DNA of 34,950 bases from an uncultured Glaciecola sp. Its GTDB lineage: Bacteria; Pseudomonadota; Gammaproteobacteria; Enterobacterales; Alteromonadaceae. Location of the stretch: positions 1 through 34,950 of the forward strand of contig CAKZLI010000047.1 of assembly GCA_937125395.1 (NCBI GenBank), given 5' to 3'. Numbering within the stretch: the stretch's first letter is position 1; each line of letters starts with the position of its first letter. A program made the position numbers and the translations under genes. This document shows, piece by piece, positions 1 through 8,315 of the stretch. The notes beneath the pieces were generated by a model that was given only the letters and a program-made list of their open reading frames with translations, was not told where the DNA came from and made no database searches.

Positions 1-117
1 CTTTGGCAAAGCCGTCAAATGATTAGAGGTTAAATATAGATATTCTAAGGTCCTTAATTCTCCAATTTCATTCGGTAAACTATTTAAAACATTACTACTT
101 ATATTTGAAAGAACAGT
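1..117 (-). pseudogene. Leucine-rich repeat fragment, open at the window edge
   Basis: Read on the minus strand, these 39 codons are open and give a leucine-rich repeat: a segment ending LNSLPNEIGEL, then LEYLYLTSNHLTALPK, which fits the LxxLxxLxLxxNxLxxLP pattern. The frame runs off the left edge, so the fragment is partial. Upstream in the same frame a TAA lies at 118-120. LRRs of this LPxxIGxL type occur in many bacteria and eukaryotes, so family membership says little about origin. It lies in the same frame as the Nek-like segment next to it, but a TGA at 193-195 separates them. It could be the tail of one reassigned-code gene or a separate fragment. It does not belong to the Tol-Pal locus. 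Confidence 0.6.
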
Positions 118-120
118 TTA

Positions 121-192
121 GTTATCTTGTTCATTATTTCTTTTTTCTGCACTCATTCTAGGTAATCTTACAATTGAACTAACTCTTATATG
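121..192 (-). other. AT-rich spacer between Nek-like and LRR segments
   Basis: Between the TGA at 193-195 and the TAA at 118-120 the minus-strand frame shared by the flanking segments is open and gives a short sequence containing RLPRMSAEKRNNEQDN. I recognise no domain. It may continue the Nek-like gene if TGA is also read as sense, or may be non-coding. No promoter, terminator or RNA gene is visible in 1-520 that would make sense for the neighbouring bacterial operon. Confidence 0.35.
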
Positions 193-537
193 TCACTAAG
201 GACTTTAAATCCTATTTAATGACTATTATCTATACTTCTATTATTTAGGTAAAATGTTATTTAGATTTTTAATATTATTTGGTAACATAACAGTATTTAA
301 TAAGTCACTATTCTTATTATAAATGAATTATTCTAATTTATATTCTGATAATTTTGCTTTGATAAATGGAAGATTTAGAATATGATATAATGTGATCCTT
401 TCTAATGAACTTACTTTTAACATCTTACCAATTAAGTAAGAAAGATCTTTTGAATATTTATTTGGAATTGGTTTAAAATTCCCTTTTAGTATATTATTAT
501 ACTGGTTAAATTAGAAATTTTTAATTATAAAGTCCAT
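193..537 (-). pseudogene. Nek (NIMA-related) Ser/Thr kinase C-lobe fragment with TAA/TAG as apparent Gln codons
   Basis: The minus-strand frame gives ILKGNFKPIPNKYSKDL, then LIGKML, then LERITLYHILNLPFIKAKL. This matches the end of Nek-family kinase domains: I-x-x-G-x-x-x-P-I-P-x-x-Y-S-x-[DE]-L, LI..ML, the conserved Arg before [PI][ST], and IL..PFI. TAA or TAG interrupts the frame repeatedly (for example 508-510, 328-330, 241-243, 238-240, 226-228, 223-225). If these are glutamine, as in the ciliate nuclear code, the frame stays open to a single TGA at 193-195. Base composition is far more AT-rich than the rest of the window. The N-lobe and catalytic loop are absent, so this is a fragment. 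Under the standard code it is non-coding. Eukaryotic (ciliate) origin is an inference from motif plus codon pattern. Confidence 0.6.
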
Positions 538-787
538 AATAGATAGCTTTTTCAATATTTTCAATTGCTAGTGCTTCGTTTGCTTCCGCATCTGCTGTGG
601 CAGCTTTGGCTAAGAATGCTCTACCAATAAAACCGTAGTCTAATCCAAAGATTTCTTCTTTAGAAGCTACACTAATATATTTTTTCAAATCGGCAATGGC
701 TGGGTCATAGTTACCCTGCTCAAACTTCGAAATACCAGATAATCTGTGAACGATTGGGTCTTCGTTACATGCTTCAATCTCTTTTAT
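521..787 (-). other. Foreign TPR-like C-terminal segment fused in frame to CpoB
   Basis: From about codon 270 the cpoB frame changes character. Where CpoB proteins normally end within about 15 residues of the last helix, the protein continues for 88 residues containing IEACNEDPIVHRLSG, FEQGNYDPAIADLKKYI and a final IENIEKAIYYGLYN. This resembles the last TPR units of Bacteroidota-type tetratricopeptide proteins (inference; no search was possible). The apparent stop at 521-523 lies inside the AT-rich Nek-like segment, in another frame, so it may be created by a second junction near 525-545. The joint with CpoB is near 785-790, at the Ala-Lys of VLAK. Confidence 0.55.
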
Positions 788-1594
788 CTTTGCTAATACA
801 CTGTCAAAATACTCTTTGGCTTTAGCACGATCACTTAAATTTTTGGCGATGATACCAAGTTTAAGAGTCGCGTCAGGCACTTTATTTGATTTTGGATATT
901 GCTTATACAAAGTACCAAAATGATTGCGGGCTTGAGACCAGTTTTGTTCATTATAAAAAATCTGTCCTAACCAATAATGTGCATTGGGTTTAAAACGAGA
1001 CTCTGGATAAGTTTGTACAAACTGCTCTAAAGCAGGAATAGCTGCTTTAGTATCACGTTGCTTAAGGATTAGATCGACTGCCGCTTTGTAATCGAGTTCA
1101 TCATTTCCTGTGTTCACCACACTGCGAGATGCTGCAGCCGTGACCTGATTGGCCGATGGCGTTGCAACACGCGTAGGTTGATTCTTGGTAGGAACTGACG
1201 TGTTAGTTGCTCGGGTATTTTTACCCGTCACTAACGAGCGATTAGCGAGTTCAGCATTCGACATTTCTGCCGTTGATTGCAGTTGTTGTGATTGAATATC
1301 AAACGCGAGTAGCAACTCGCGCTGGCGTTGTAGAATCTTCTCTATTTGAAAATTCTGCTCTTCAATGCGACCGCGTATTTCACTAATCTCAGATTGCATT
1401 CCATCAATCTGGTCTTGAACTCGTTGTTGATTACGCGTACGAGAATTGACGACACGTTCTAAACTAGCCAATTTTTCGGCGACAGTATCATTACTGAGAT
1501 TGTACACCGGGGCTTGGACAGCATGGGCATTAGATATCAACAACAAAGAGGCGCCGACCATGGCACCACTCAATGATTTCGTAAAATTATTCAT
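521..1594 (-). CDS. cpoB: CpoB (YbgF) cell-division coordinator, C-terminus replaced
   Basis: CpoB is a periplasmic protein that links Tol-Pal with PBP1b/LpoB peptidoglycan synthesis during division. The signal peptide covers residues 1-25 (ending NAHA). A coiled-coil trimerisation region follows (about 37-100, rich in Gln, Glu and Arg). Then come a low-complexity Thr/Ser/Asn linker and TPR repeats from about residue 165, including YWLGQIFYNEQNWSQARNHF and LKLGIIAKNLSDRAKAKEYF. The gene lies 2 nt after pal and is the last gene of the tol-pal operon, as in other gammaproteobacteria. Residues 1 to about 269 are convincing CpoB. The remaining 88 residues are not CpoB and appear to come from another TPR protein, giving 357 residues against about 260-280 for the family. 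The native 3' end is therefore missing. Confidence 0.85.
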   Translation of the reverse strand: MNNFTKSLSGAMVGASLLLISNAHAVQAPVYNLSNDTVAEKLASLERVVNSRTRNQQRVQDQIDGMQSEISEIRGRIEEQNFQIEKILQRQRELLLAFDIQSQQLQSTAEMSNAELANRSLVTGKNTRATNTSVPTKNQPTRVATPSANQVTAAASRSVVNTGNDELDYKAAVDLILKQRDTKAAIPALEQFVQTYPESRFKPNAHYWLGQIFYNEQNWSQARNHFGTLYKQYPKSNKVPDATLKLGIIAKNLSDRAKAKEYFDSVLAKIKEIEACNEDPIVHRLSGISKFEQGNYDPAIADLKKYISVASKEEIFGLDYGFIGRAFLAKAATADAEANEALAIENIEKAIYYGLYN

Positions 1595-1596
1595 GA

Positions 1597-2163
1597 TTAT
1601 TTATAAACCACTACAGCTCTTCTGCTTTGTGCAAATGCATATTCAGATGCACCGGTGACTGCCGGTTTTTCTTCGCCAAAAGAAACAACTGAGATTTGCG
1701 AAGCAGCGACGCCTGCATTTAATAAGTAAGTTTCAACAGCCTGGGCACGACGCTCACCTAAAGCAATGTTATATTCAGGTGTACCACGACTATCCGTGTG
1801 TCCTTCTATAACGACTGTTTGTGCTGAATTCTTAACTAAAAATGTCGCATGCTTATCAAGAACGCTATAAAACTCAGATTTGATTGACGCTCGGTCAAAA
1901 TCAAAATACACCGTTTGCATTGACATCAATGTGTCACGTTCTTGTTGAGCCATCTCTTGTGCTTGTTGTAAACGCTGCGCCGCTTCCATACGAACTTTTT
2001 CAACATTCGCTTGTTCTGCTGCTTTTTGTGCAGCTGCTTGTTCAGCAGCAACACGGTTACGTTCAGAGGCTAATTCTGCTTCAGAAGGACCAGAAGAACA
2101 TGCCATTAATGTCATAACTGGCACAGCAATAAGTAACGAACGAATTGATTTAGAAGTTTTCAT
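1597..2163 (-). CDS. pal: Peptidoglycan-associated lipoprotein Pal
   Basis: Pal is an outer-membrane lipoprotein that binds peptidoglycan and TolB and completes the Tol-Pal system. I place the start at ATG 2161-2163, which has AAGGAAA just upstream; it gives a 188-residue protein with a clean lipoprotein signal (lipobox LMAC, acylated Cys22). A longer in-frame start at 2214 would overlap the end of tolB and spoil the signal peptide. After an Ala/Gln/Glu-rich helical linker comes the OmpA-like domain, with VYFDFDRASIK and the peptidoglycan-binding segment IEGHTDSRGTPEYNIALGERRA. The gene sits 29 nt after tolB. Confidence 0.97.
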   Translation of the reverse strand: MKTSKSIRSLLIAVPVMTLMACSSGPSEAELASERNRVAAEQAAAQKAAEQANVEKVRMEAAQRLQQAQEMAQQERDTLMSMQTVYFDFDRASIKSEFYSVLDKHATFLVKNSAQTVVIEGHTDSRGTPEYNIALGERRAQAVETYLLNAGVAASQISVVSFGEEKPAVTGASEYAFAQSRRAVVVYK

Positions 2164-2192
2164 ATGTTTTCCTTGTTTATAAATGTAAATCT

Positions 2193-3560
2193 TTAACGTA
2201 AAAACGGTGACCAACTAGGCGCTTTTATCTGCCCTGCTACACCTGGCAATCTTGCCTTAAACCTTCCATCAAGAGACACTAAAGATAACACCTGAGTCCC
2301 TTCATGGAGTGTACTGTAAATTATCATACTGCCGTTTGGTGCAATGCTAGGTGACTCATCCAAAAATGTCGTCGTTAATACCTGCATCGCGCCATCTGAC
2401 AAATTTTGTCGAGCAATGTGATAATTGCCGTTAGTGCGGTTAACCACAACTAACTCTCGTCCATCTGGTGTAATAATACCACCAAGATTCATATCGCCTT
2501 CAAAAGTCAAACGTTTTATCCGCTTGTTACTTAAATTTACTCTATAAATCTGAGGTTTACCACCTCTCTCTGAACTAAATATTAATTCTTTACCATTCGG
2601 TGCCCATGCTGGCTCCGTGTCAATCGCCCGATGACGGGTGATCCGAGTTAATTTTCGCGTTGCAATTTCCATGATATAAATATCTGGATTACCGTCTTTT
2701 GACAGCACCATTGCTAATTGTTTGCCATCTGGAGAAAATCGTGGTGCGCCATTTATGCCTTTAAAATCGGTGATCATCACCCGATTCATTGTGTATATGT
2801 CTTGAATGAAAATCTGTGGCTTACCATTTTCAAACGACACATACGCTAATTTATTACCATCCGGCGACCAACTCGGTGACATTAACGGTTCTTTGGACGA
2901 CAACAGCGCCAGTTCATTCTCGCCATCATAATCGGCAATGACTAATTGATAAGGTCGAGCAACAGAGTTTGTATCACGCACAACAACATATGCAATACGG
3001 GTTAAAAATGCGCCTTTTTGCCCCGTGAGTTTTTCGTACACAATATCGCAGATACGGTGTCCAAACTGACGAAAGTTTTTACCTGTTACAGTTAATGACC
3101 GTCCAGCAATTAACTGCGATTGACCCGCAACTAATTGCCCATCCTTTAATACCGGCGCGGCATCAGCTAACTGGCTGCCTGATAATGTATCGATTAATTG
3201 AAAATCAATACGATAACGGTCGTTGCCTAACTCTGCTACAGAACCCACAACGAGTGTATTAATTCCTTTATCGACCCATGCTTGATAATTTACAGCATTA
3301 ATATCTCTTGGGAACTCTGGCATCTGTGCCATAGTCATTGGATTGAATCGTCCGCTGCGACGCAAATCTTGTGTGACAACATCCGCAATTTCGCCAGGTA
3401 AAACGCCCTCGCCTTCCCAACCAAACGGCACAACAGCAATAGGAGTCGCATTATCGACGCCTTCGGTGATCACGATATTCAGTTGTGCATACGCACGGGT
3501 CACTAGCATCAGCGACAGCAAGGTCATCAATATAGTGCAAAAAGTTTGGATTTTTTTCAT
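2193..3560 (-). CDS. tolB: Tol-Pal system periplasmic protein TolB
   Basis: TolB is the periplasmic partner of Pal and TolA and is loaded at the division site. Residues 1-25 are a signal peptide ending RAYA. The N-terminal alpha/beta domain covers about 26-170. It is followed by a six-bladed beta-propeller with repeated SPDG signatures ([55 protein letters not shown]). The protein ends in WSPFLR, as TolB proteins do. Length (455) is slightly above E. coli TolB (430). Its ATG overlaps the tolA stop in an ATGA arrangement, indicating translational coupling. Confidence 0.97.
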   Translation of the reverse strand: MKKIQTFCTILMTLLSLMLVTRAYAQLNIVITEGVDNATPIAVVPFGWEGEGVLPGEIADVVTQDLRRSGRFNPMTMAQMPEFPRDINAVNYQAWVDKGINTLVVGSVAELGNDRYRIDFQLIDTLSGSQLADAAPVLKDGQLVAGQSQLIAGRSLTVTGKNFRQFGHRICDIVYEKLTGQKGAFLTRIAYVVVRDTNSVARPYQLVIADYDGENELALLSSKEPLMSPSWSPDGNKLAYVSFENGKPQIFIQDIYTMNRVMITDFKGINGAPRFSPDGKQLAMVLSKDGNPDIYIMEIATRKLTRITRHRAIDTEPAWAPNGKELIFSSERGGKPQIYRVNLSNKRIKRLTFEGDMNLGGIITPDGRELVVVNRTNGNYHIARQNLSDGAMQVLTTTFLDESPSIAPNGSMIIYSTLHEGTQVLSLVSLDGRFKARLPGVAGQIKAPSWSPFLR

Positions 3561-4396
3561 TGTTCAACCGTTAAATTAATATCTCGTAATTGGGCAAATA
3601 CTTCAGGGTCGCGTGATACAGGTAGATTTGACGGTTTGTAGACCGCACTCATCGCTGCACGGCATAATGCCTCATCACCGGCTACTTTGTCCACCCTAAG
3701 CACGACTCCGCCAATCCCTAAGCGTATGTTTAATTGACATTTTTTTCCTTTAAACGCCTCGTTAGTAATCAGATTACGTTGGATTGTGGATTTTATCAAT
3801 ACACTGTAACGCTGTGTTTCACTCATCACTTGTTGCTGTTGTTTGGCTCGTATCTGAGCTTGCTCTTCGGCTAATTGATCAGCTAATGCTTGTTCTTGTT
3901 GCGCTTTCAATGCGGCTGCGTCTGCTTGTTTTTTGGCTTCAGCCAGCTTGGCAGCTTCGCGGGCTTGTTCAGCCGCCTTTTTTTTCGCTATCGCCGCTTG
4001 TGCCTGTCGCTCTAACTCTCGTTGTTGTTTTTGTTGCGCGTCTTGTTTCGCCTTAGCGGCTTTTTTTTGCGCAGCGGCTTTATCGCGTTTCGCTTTTTGC
4101 TCTCGTTGTTTGCGTCTTGCTTCTGCTTGCGCTTGAGCTTTAGCTTGGGCTTTGGCTTGTTTTTGCGCGTTGGCTTGATCAAATTTTGCTTGCGTAACAG
4201 CCGGGTCTATAAACGTTGCATTGATCACCGACATTTGATCGGTCAATGGGGTCATATCCAGGTCAAGTGACGATGAAGATGAAAAACTCACACTCAACAC
4301 CAAGCCACACAGCAGCAAGGCATGCATCAATACAGAAAGGGCAAGCTCTGAATCATACACATACTTAGCCCATTTGCTGACTCGCTGCTTCATCAT
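3557..4396 (-). CDS. tolA: Cell envelope integrity protein TolA
   Basis: TolA is the inner-membrane energy transducer reaching across the periplasm to TolB and Pal. A single membrane segment lies at about residues 17-40. A long Ala/Lys/Gln/Glu-rich helical domain II follows (about 70-195). The C-terminal domain III contains the [13 protein letters not shown] helix and two cysteines (KKCQLN and ALCRAA) that form the conserved disulphide in this family. At 279 residues it is shorter than E. coli TolA (421), mostly in the repetitive helix. Start and tolR stop overlap as TAATG; a second ATG follows immediately, so the start is ambiguous by one codon. Confidence 0.95.
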   Translation of the reverse strand: MMKQRVSKWAKYVYDSELALSVLMHALLLCGLVLSVSFSSSSSLDLDMTPLTDQMSVINATFIDPAVTQAKFDQANAQKQAKAQAKAQAQAEARRKQREQKAKRDKAAAQKKAAKAKQDAQQKQQRELERQAQAAIAKKKAAEQAREAAKLAEAKKQADAAALKAQQEQALADQLAEEQAQIRAKQQQQVMSETQRYSVLIKSTIQRNLITNEAFKGKKCQLNIRLGIGGVVLRVDKVAGDEALCRAAMSAVYKPSNLPVSRDPEVFAQLRDINLTVEQ

Positions 4397-4815
4397 TATT
4401 CTTTAGGCTCTGTCATCAATCCCACTGAAGGCACACCAGCTTGTTGTAATAACACCATCAATTGAATGATTTGATCATAAGAGACACTCCCATCCGCTTT
4501 TATAACGACTGGACGAGTAGGATTATTAGCTAATTCTGCTTGCACCAATGCTTGTATGTCAGGTCGAGTCAATGATTGTTTGGGGTTCTCACCAATATTT
4601 AGATAGTACAATCCTGATTTGTCTAATGATGCAATCAGTGGGGGGGCATCTTCTTGTTCAATCGGCTGTGCATCTGCACGAGGTAAGTCAACTTTAACAC
4701 CTTGACTGATCAAGGGTGCGGTAACCATAAAAATAATAAGTAACACCAACATCACATCAATGTACGGAACGACATTGATCTCTGATACGGGTTTACGTCT
4801 TTTACGTTTATACAT
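4396..4815 (-). CDS. tolR: Tol-Pal system protein TolR
   Basis: TolR is an ExbD/TolR-family inner-membrane protein that forms the proton-driven motor with TolQ. It has a short basic cytoplasmic start (MYKRKRRKPVSEINVVPYID), one membrane segment (MLVLLIIFMVTAPLI) carrying the essential Asp of the YIDVMLVLL motif, and a periplasmic domain ending in a helix with the QQAGVPSVGLMT motif. At 139 residues it matches the family. It starts 2 nt after the tolQ stop and overlaps tolA by 1 nt. A C7 run on the coding strand (4640-4646) encodes part of DAPPL. Confidence 0.97.
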   Translation of the reverse strand: MYKRKRRKPVSEINVVPYIDVMLVLLIIFMVTAPLISQGVKVDLPRADAQPIEQEDAPPLIASLDKSGLYYLNIGENPKQSLTRPDIQALVQAELANNPTRPVVIKADGSVSYDQIIQLMVLLQQAGVPSVGLMTEPKE

Positions 4816-4817
4816 AC

Positions 4818-5483
4818 TTACGACTCTTTACTGATCGCTTGACGCTGTAAAATTGCAGCAAACTCTTCCATAAAGTTGATGTAGCCGTTTTCAATTTTTT
4901 CGACTTGATGGCTAAATCGGTTATAGGCAATAACGGCAGGAATCGCGGCAAACAAACCGATAGCGGTTGCAATCAAGGCTTCAGCAATACCCGGTGCGAC
5001 CATGGCTAGCGTCGCTTGTTGCACTTGACCCAGCGCAATAAAGGCATTCATGATCCCCCACACCGTACCAAATAAGCCAATATAGGGACTGATCGAGCCC
5101 ACCGTCGCTAAAAATGGTAATTTGGACTCGAGTTCATCCACTTCTCGAGACAAGGCAACACGCATCGCTCTGGTAGAACCTTCAACCACAATATCACCTT
5201 GCGCCTCGGATTTACGTAACCGGACAAACTCTCTAAAACCTGCCACAAAAATACTGTGAATACCATCCACTCGAGCTTGAGCTGTGAGTTCTTGAAAGAG
5301 TTTATTGAGGTCAGTGCCCGACCAAAACTGTTCTTCAAACTCCAGTAACGCTGCTCTAGCATGGTTAAGTGCACGCGTGCGCTGCACAATAAATGCCCAC
5401 GAGGCAATGGATGCAATCATTAATAAAATCATGACCAGTTTAACAACTAGGCTTGCTTGTAAAAACAACCCTATAAATGACAT
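4818..5483 (-). CDS. tolQ: Tol-Pal system protein TolQ
   Basis: TolQ is a MotA/TolQ/ExbB-family proton channel. The first membrane helix contains [20 protein letters not shown]. The conserved central signature [20 protein letters not shown] precedes helices 2 and 3 ([20 protein letters not shown]). I use ATG 5481-5483 ([11 protein letters not shown]), which aligns with known TolQ starts. A longer start at 5531 would lie inside ybgC and add an unrelated leader. The ybgC stop TGA and this ATG are separated by one base, so translation is probably coupled. Protein length is 221 residues. Confidence 0.95.
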   Translation of the reverse strand: MSFIGLFLQASLVVKLVMILLMIASIASWAFIVQRTRALNHARAALLEFEEQFWSGTDLNKLFQELTAQARVDGIHSIFVAGFREFVRLRKSEAQGDIVVEGSTRAMRVALSREVDELESKLPFLATVGSISPYIGLFGTVWGIMNAFIALGQVQQATLAMVAPGIAEALIATAIGLFAAIPAVIAYNRFSHQVEKIENGYINFMEEFAAILQRQAISKES

Positions 5484-5484
5484 A

Positions 5485-5907
5485 TCATGCGACACGAAGA
5501 CATTCCTTATAAATATTTTTGGGGATAGCACAGGGTTTCATGCGCCCGAGTTTGACGCAAGCAACCTGAATACTAGCTGAAACTAATAAATTACCTTGTT
5601 TTTTAATTGTCTGAGTAAAGACCATTGATGCTTTTTTAAGTTCACTTAATTGAGTATCAATTATAATTTCATCATCGAACAACGCAGGTGCATGGTTATG
5701 CATATCAACGTGTCGCACCACAAATGCAATATCATCGGCTAATAAGCTATGTTGAGAAAAGCCTAAATCACGTAACCATTCGGTGCGCGCTCGTTCAAAA
5801 AACTTAAGATAATTTGCGTAATATACAATGCCACCAGCATCGGTATCTTCATAATATATGCGAATAGTATGACAATGTGTATGGGGTTGTAAATTCTTAT
5901 CTTGCAT
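5485..5907 (-). CDS. ybgC: YbgC acyl-CoA thioesterase of the Tol-Pal cluster
   Basis: YbgC is a cytoplasmic hotdog-fold acyl-CoA thioesterase (4-hydroxybenzoyl-CoA thioesterase family), encoded first in the tol-pal operon of most proteobacteria and associated with phospholipid-synthesis enzymes. The active-site segment is [20 protein letters not shown]; Asp23 of TDAGG is the probable catalytic residue. At 140 residues it is close to E. coli YbgC (134). The AAAGGA upstream of ATG 5907 is set rather far, about 12 nt. It starts the six-gene ybgC-tolQRAB-pal run, plus cpoB. The likely operon promoter is in 5908-6030, but I do not see a clean -35/-10 pair on this strand. Confidence 0.95.
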   Translation of the reverse strand: MQDKNLQPHTHCHTIRIYYEDTDAGGIVYYANYLKFFERARTEWLRDLGFSQHSLLADDIAFVVRHVDMHNHAPALFDDEIIIDTQLSELKKASMVFTQTIKKQGNLLVSASIQVACVKLGRMKPCAIPKNIYKECLRVA

Positions 5908-5941
5908 TAGAAAATCTAATCCTTTAGGTGTAATTTATTTC

Positions 5942-6001
5942 AATTGAACAAACTGATAAAATCGCTAAAATACGCGTCATGAGTTGAGTGTTTGTTCAAT
6001 T
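5942..6001. repeat. Perfect 12-bp inverted repeat in ybgC-ruvB intergenic region
   Basis: AATTGAACAAAC at 5942-5953 is repeated as its exact reverse complement GTTTGTTCAATT at 5990-6001, with 36 bp between. It lies upstream of ybgC. It could be paired operator sites or the arms of a long RNA stem. I recognise no known regulator for this sequence. Confidence 0.7.
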
Positions 6002-6040
6002 TGTATTCCTATAGTGGTTATTTATTATAAATGACTTTTT

Positions 6041-6068
6041 AGCCCACATTTTTTGTGGGCTTTTTTTT
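6041..6068 (+). terminator. Intrinsic terminator reading on the plus strand
   Basis: AGCCCACA (6041-6048), a TTTTT loop and TGTGGGCT (6054-6061) are followed by seven T (6062-6068). The U-run follows the stem only on the plus strand. On the minus strand, where ruvB ends at 6067, the stem is preceded by A and followed by AAAAAG, which is not a good terminator. No plus-strand gene ends here, which suggests an unannotated plus-strand transcript. Confidence 0.75.
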
Positions 6069-7074
6069 AACTTGATTTTGGTGTAAAGCCAAGATGCGCA
6101 TAAGCACGGGCGGATGCAATACGTCCACGTGGAGTTCGTTGCAAAAAACCCTGCTGGATCAAATACGGTTCTATGACATCTTCTATGGTTTCTTTTTCTT
6201 CACCAATTGCCGCAGCCAGATTGTCTAAACCAACCGGTCCGCCATCAAATTTATCTATAATAGCATCCAATAATTTACGGTCCATAAAGTCAAAACCAAC
6301 TTTATCTACATCAAGCATATCTAATGCTAGACCCGCTACACGGCTATCCACCTTGCCATCAGATTTAATCTCAGCATAATCTCGTACACGGCGTAACAAT
6401 CGATTTGCGATCCGAGGTGTGCCGCGTGCACGTGTCGCGATTTCATGAGCGCCTTCGCTGCTCATATCGACATTTAAGTAACGCGCAGATCGCATGATAA
6501 TATCGGTCAAATCGGCTATATTATAAAATTCAAGACGCTGTACGATGCCAAAGCGATCCCGCAATGGAGAAGTCAATGATCCAGCACGAGTCGTTGCACC
6601 GACTAACGTAAATGGCGCTAAATCTAACTTGATGGAGCGTGCCGCAGGCCCCTCACCAATCATGATATCGATCTGGTAATCTTCCATGGCTGGATACAAT
6701 ACCTCTTCCACTACGGGGCTGAGGCGGTGTATTTCATCAATAAACAATACATCGTTCTCTTCTAAATTGGTCAGTAGCGCAGCCAAATCTCCGGCTTTTT
6801 CAAGGACCGGGCCCGATGTTGTTTTGATATTAACGTCCATTTCATTCGCGATAATGTTGGCTAATGTGGTTTTACCCAAACCCGGCGGCCCAAAAATTAA
6901 CACATGATCAAGCGCATCTTGACGTTTTCGCGCCGCTTCAATAAAAATTTCCATTTGTTCACAGACATGATCTTGACCAGTGTAATCGGCCAATGTCTTT
7001 GGTCTAATGGCACGGTCAACGGCTTCGTCATCGCCCTTAACAGTTGCTTGTATTAAACGGTCTTCTTCAATCAT
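6067..7074 (-). CDS. ruvB: Holliday junction branch-migration ATPase RuvB
   Basis: RuvB is the hexameric AAA+ motor that drives Holliday-junction migration with RuvA. The Walker A motif GPPGLGKTT is at residues 62-70, Walker B FIDEIH at about 111-116, sensor 1 is [18 protein letters not shown], and the winged-helix C-terminus ends near [12 protein letters not shown]. Length (335) matches E. coli RuvB (336). AAGAG precedes the ATG. It lies 32 nt after ruvA and is probably cotranscribed with it. Its stop codon overlaps the U-run of the plus-strand terminator. Confidence 0.98.
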   Translation of the reverse strand: MIEEDRLIQATVKGDDEAVDRAIRPKTLADYTGQDHVCEQMEIFIEAARKRQDALDHVLIFGPPGLGKTTLANIIANEMDVNIKTTSGPVLEKAGDLAALLTNLEENDVLFIDEIHRLSPVVEEVLYPAMEDYQIDIMIGEGPAARSIKLDLAPFTLVGATTRAGSLTSPLRDRFGIVQRLEFYNIADLTDIIMRSARYLNVDMSSEGAHEIATRARGTPRIANRLLRRVRDYAEIKSDGKVDSRVAGLALDMLDVDKVGFDFMDRKLLDAIIDKFDGGPVGLDNLAAAIGEEKETIEDVIEPYLIQQGFLQRTPRGRIASARAYAHLGFTPKSS

Positions 7075-7106
7075 ATCTGCTCTTTATTATGATGTTATTG
7101 GTGTGA

Positions 7107-7733
7107 CTATACCATAGCGCGCAATGCTTCACGGATCAGTTGTTCACTGGTCATATCGGCTTGATATACCCCTTGGATGACTTTACTGGCTACAGGCGGC
7201 TTGTAGCCTAGTGCGACTAATGCACTGAGCGCCTCTTCACGGGCATCGTTTATCGGTACAAATGTACTGCCTAAATCACTGGATGAGGTAACCGGTAAAT
7301 TCATTGCATCGGTAGGACTATTAAGGGTTAATTTCGCTAACCTGTCTTTTAATTCTACGACCAATCGCTCCGCGGTTTTTTTACCTACACCGGGTATTTT
7401 GACTAATGATGTCACGTCTTCGTAGCCCACTGCTCGGATCAAATCTTGCACACTCATGCCTGATAATATAGTGATAGCGAGTTTTGGGCCAACGCCGTTT
7501 GCTTTGATTAATTCACGAAATACGGTGCGTTCTTGTTTTTCAATAAAGCCAAATAATAACTGCGCATCTTCACGCACCACAAAATGGGTAAACACAGTGA
7601 CTGTCTCGCCATCAGCTGGTAAACCATAAATACTGTGCATAGACATACTGATTTCATAGCCCACACCACCGGCTTGGATCATGATCTCAGGAGGTTGTTT
7701 TGCTAATAAAGTGCCGGTTATTAATCCAATCAT
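7107..7733 (-). CDS. ruvA: Holliday junction DNA-binding protein RuvA
   Basis: RuvA is a tetrameric protein that holds the Holliday junction and recruits RuvB. I use ATG 7731-7733 (MIGLITGTLL), the universal RuvA start; an upstream in-frame start at 7778 adds 15 residues not seen in the family. The OB-fold domain is followed by two helix-hairpin-helix motifs (LIKANGVGPKLAITILSGM and LVKIPGVGKKTAERLVVEL) and the C-terminal RuvB-binding domain (EEALSALVALGYKPPVA). The protein has 208 residues. It follows ruvC after 60 nt. Confidence 0.97.
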   Translation of the reverse strand: MIGLITGTLLAKQPPEIMIQAGGVGYEISMSMHSIYGLPADGETVTVFTHFVVREDAQLLFGFIEKQERTVFRELIKANGVGPKLAITILSGMSVQDLIRAVGYEDVTSLVKIPGVGKKTAERLVVELKDRLAKLTLNSPTDAMNLPVTSSSDLGSTFVPINDAREEALSALVALGYKPPVASKVIQGVYQADMTSEQLIREALRAMV

Positions 7734-7793
7734 CGTGTTCTCTATATAGGTATACTTTGTTATATGTTTGATAACCACTTATGGCAATGTGTC

Positions 7794-8315
7794 TTACCGC
7801 AAGCGACCACGAGCTGTTCGGGTGGCTTGTCCTGCCATTTTTATCAAGTTTTGGTGAGTATGTCCATGACATAAAGCAACTGCTAATGCATCTGCAGCAT
7901 CGGCTTGCGGTGTTCCTGGCAATTTTAATAAAAATTTTACCATGTGTTGGACTTGGGCCTTGTCTGCTCCGCCATTACCCACAACAGATTGCTTAATTTG
8001 GCGTGCAGCGTATTCAGCGACAGGTAAATCAAACTGCGTAGCTGCGACGATTGCCGCTCCTCTGGCTTGCCCTAATTTCAAGGCTGAATCTGGGTTCTTA
8101 GCCATAAACACCTGCTCTATAGCAAACTCTTTGGGATGGTATTGTGAGATAATTTCACTCACACCTTTAAAGATTTGTTGCAGACGCCCGGCTAATTCAT
8201 CGCCCGATAAACGAATACACCCGCTGGCCACATAGGTAAACTTATTACCTTGCTGTTCGACAATGCCATATCCGGTTATCCGCGAACCTGGGTCAATCCC
8301 CAAAATAATACTCAT
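7794..8315 (-). CDS. ruvC: Crossover junction endodeoxyribonuclease RuvC
   Basis: RuvC is the Holliday-junction resolvase. All four acidic catalytic residues of the RNase H-like fold are visible: Asp8 in GIDPGS, Glu67 in AIEQVF, and Asp139 and Asp142 in DAADALA. Length is 173, as in E. coli. The start overlaps the nudB stop as TAATG. Gene order ruvC-ruvA-ruvB is typical for gammaproteobacteria. Confidence 0.98.
   Translation of the reverse strand: MSIILGIDPGSRITGYGIVEQQGNKFTYVASGCIRLSGDELAGRLQQIFKGVSEIISQYHPKEFAIEQVFMAKNPDSALKLGQARGAAIVAATQFDLPVAEYAARQIKQSVVGNGGADKAQVQHMVKFLLKLPGTPQADAADALAVALCHGHTHQNLIKMAGQATRTARGRLR

Noticed and set aside
121..192. Standard-code gene in the AT-rich left end
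   Set aside because: I see no open frame of useful length without in-frame stops under the standard code in 118-520.
3933..4136. Ala/Cys/Phe-rich plus-strand open frame
   Set aside because: It is antisense to the Ala/Lys/Gln repeat helix of TolA and has no independent signal.
4640..4646. G7 run within tolR as a phase-variable tract
   Set aside because: Seven bases is within the normal range for coding sequence, and tolR is essential to the complex; weaker than the ten-base tract in glrK.
6041..6068. Hairpin as the ruvB terminator
   Set aside because: On the minus strand the stem is followed by AAAAAG, not a U-run, so it does not look like a terminator for ruvB.
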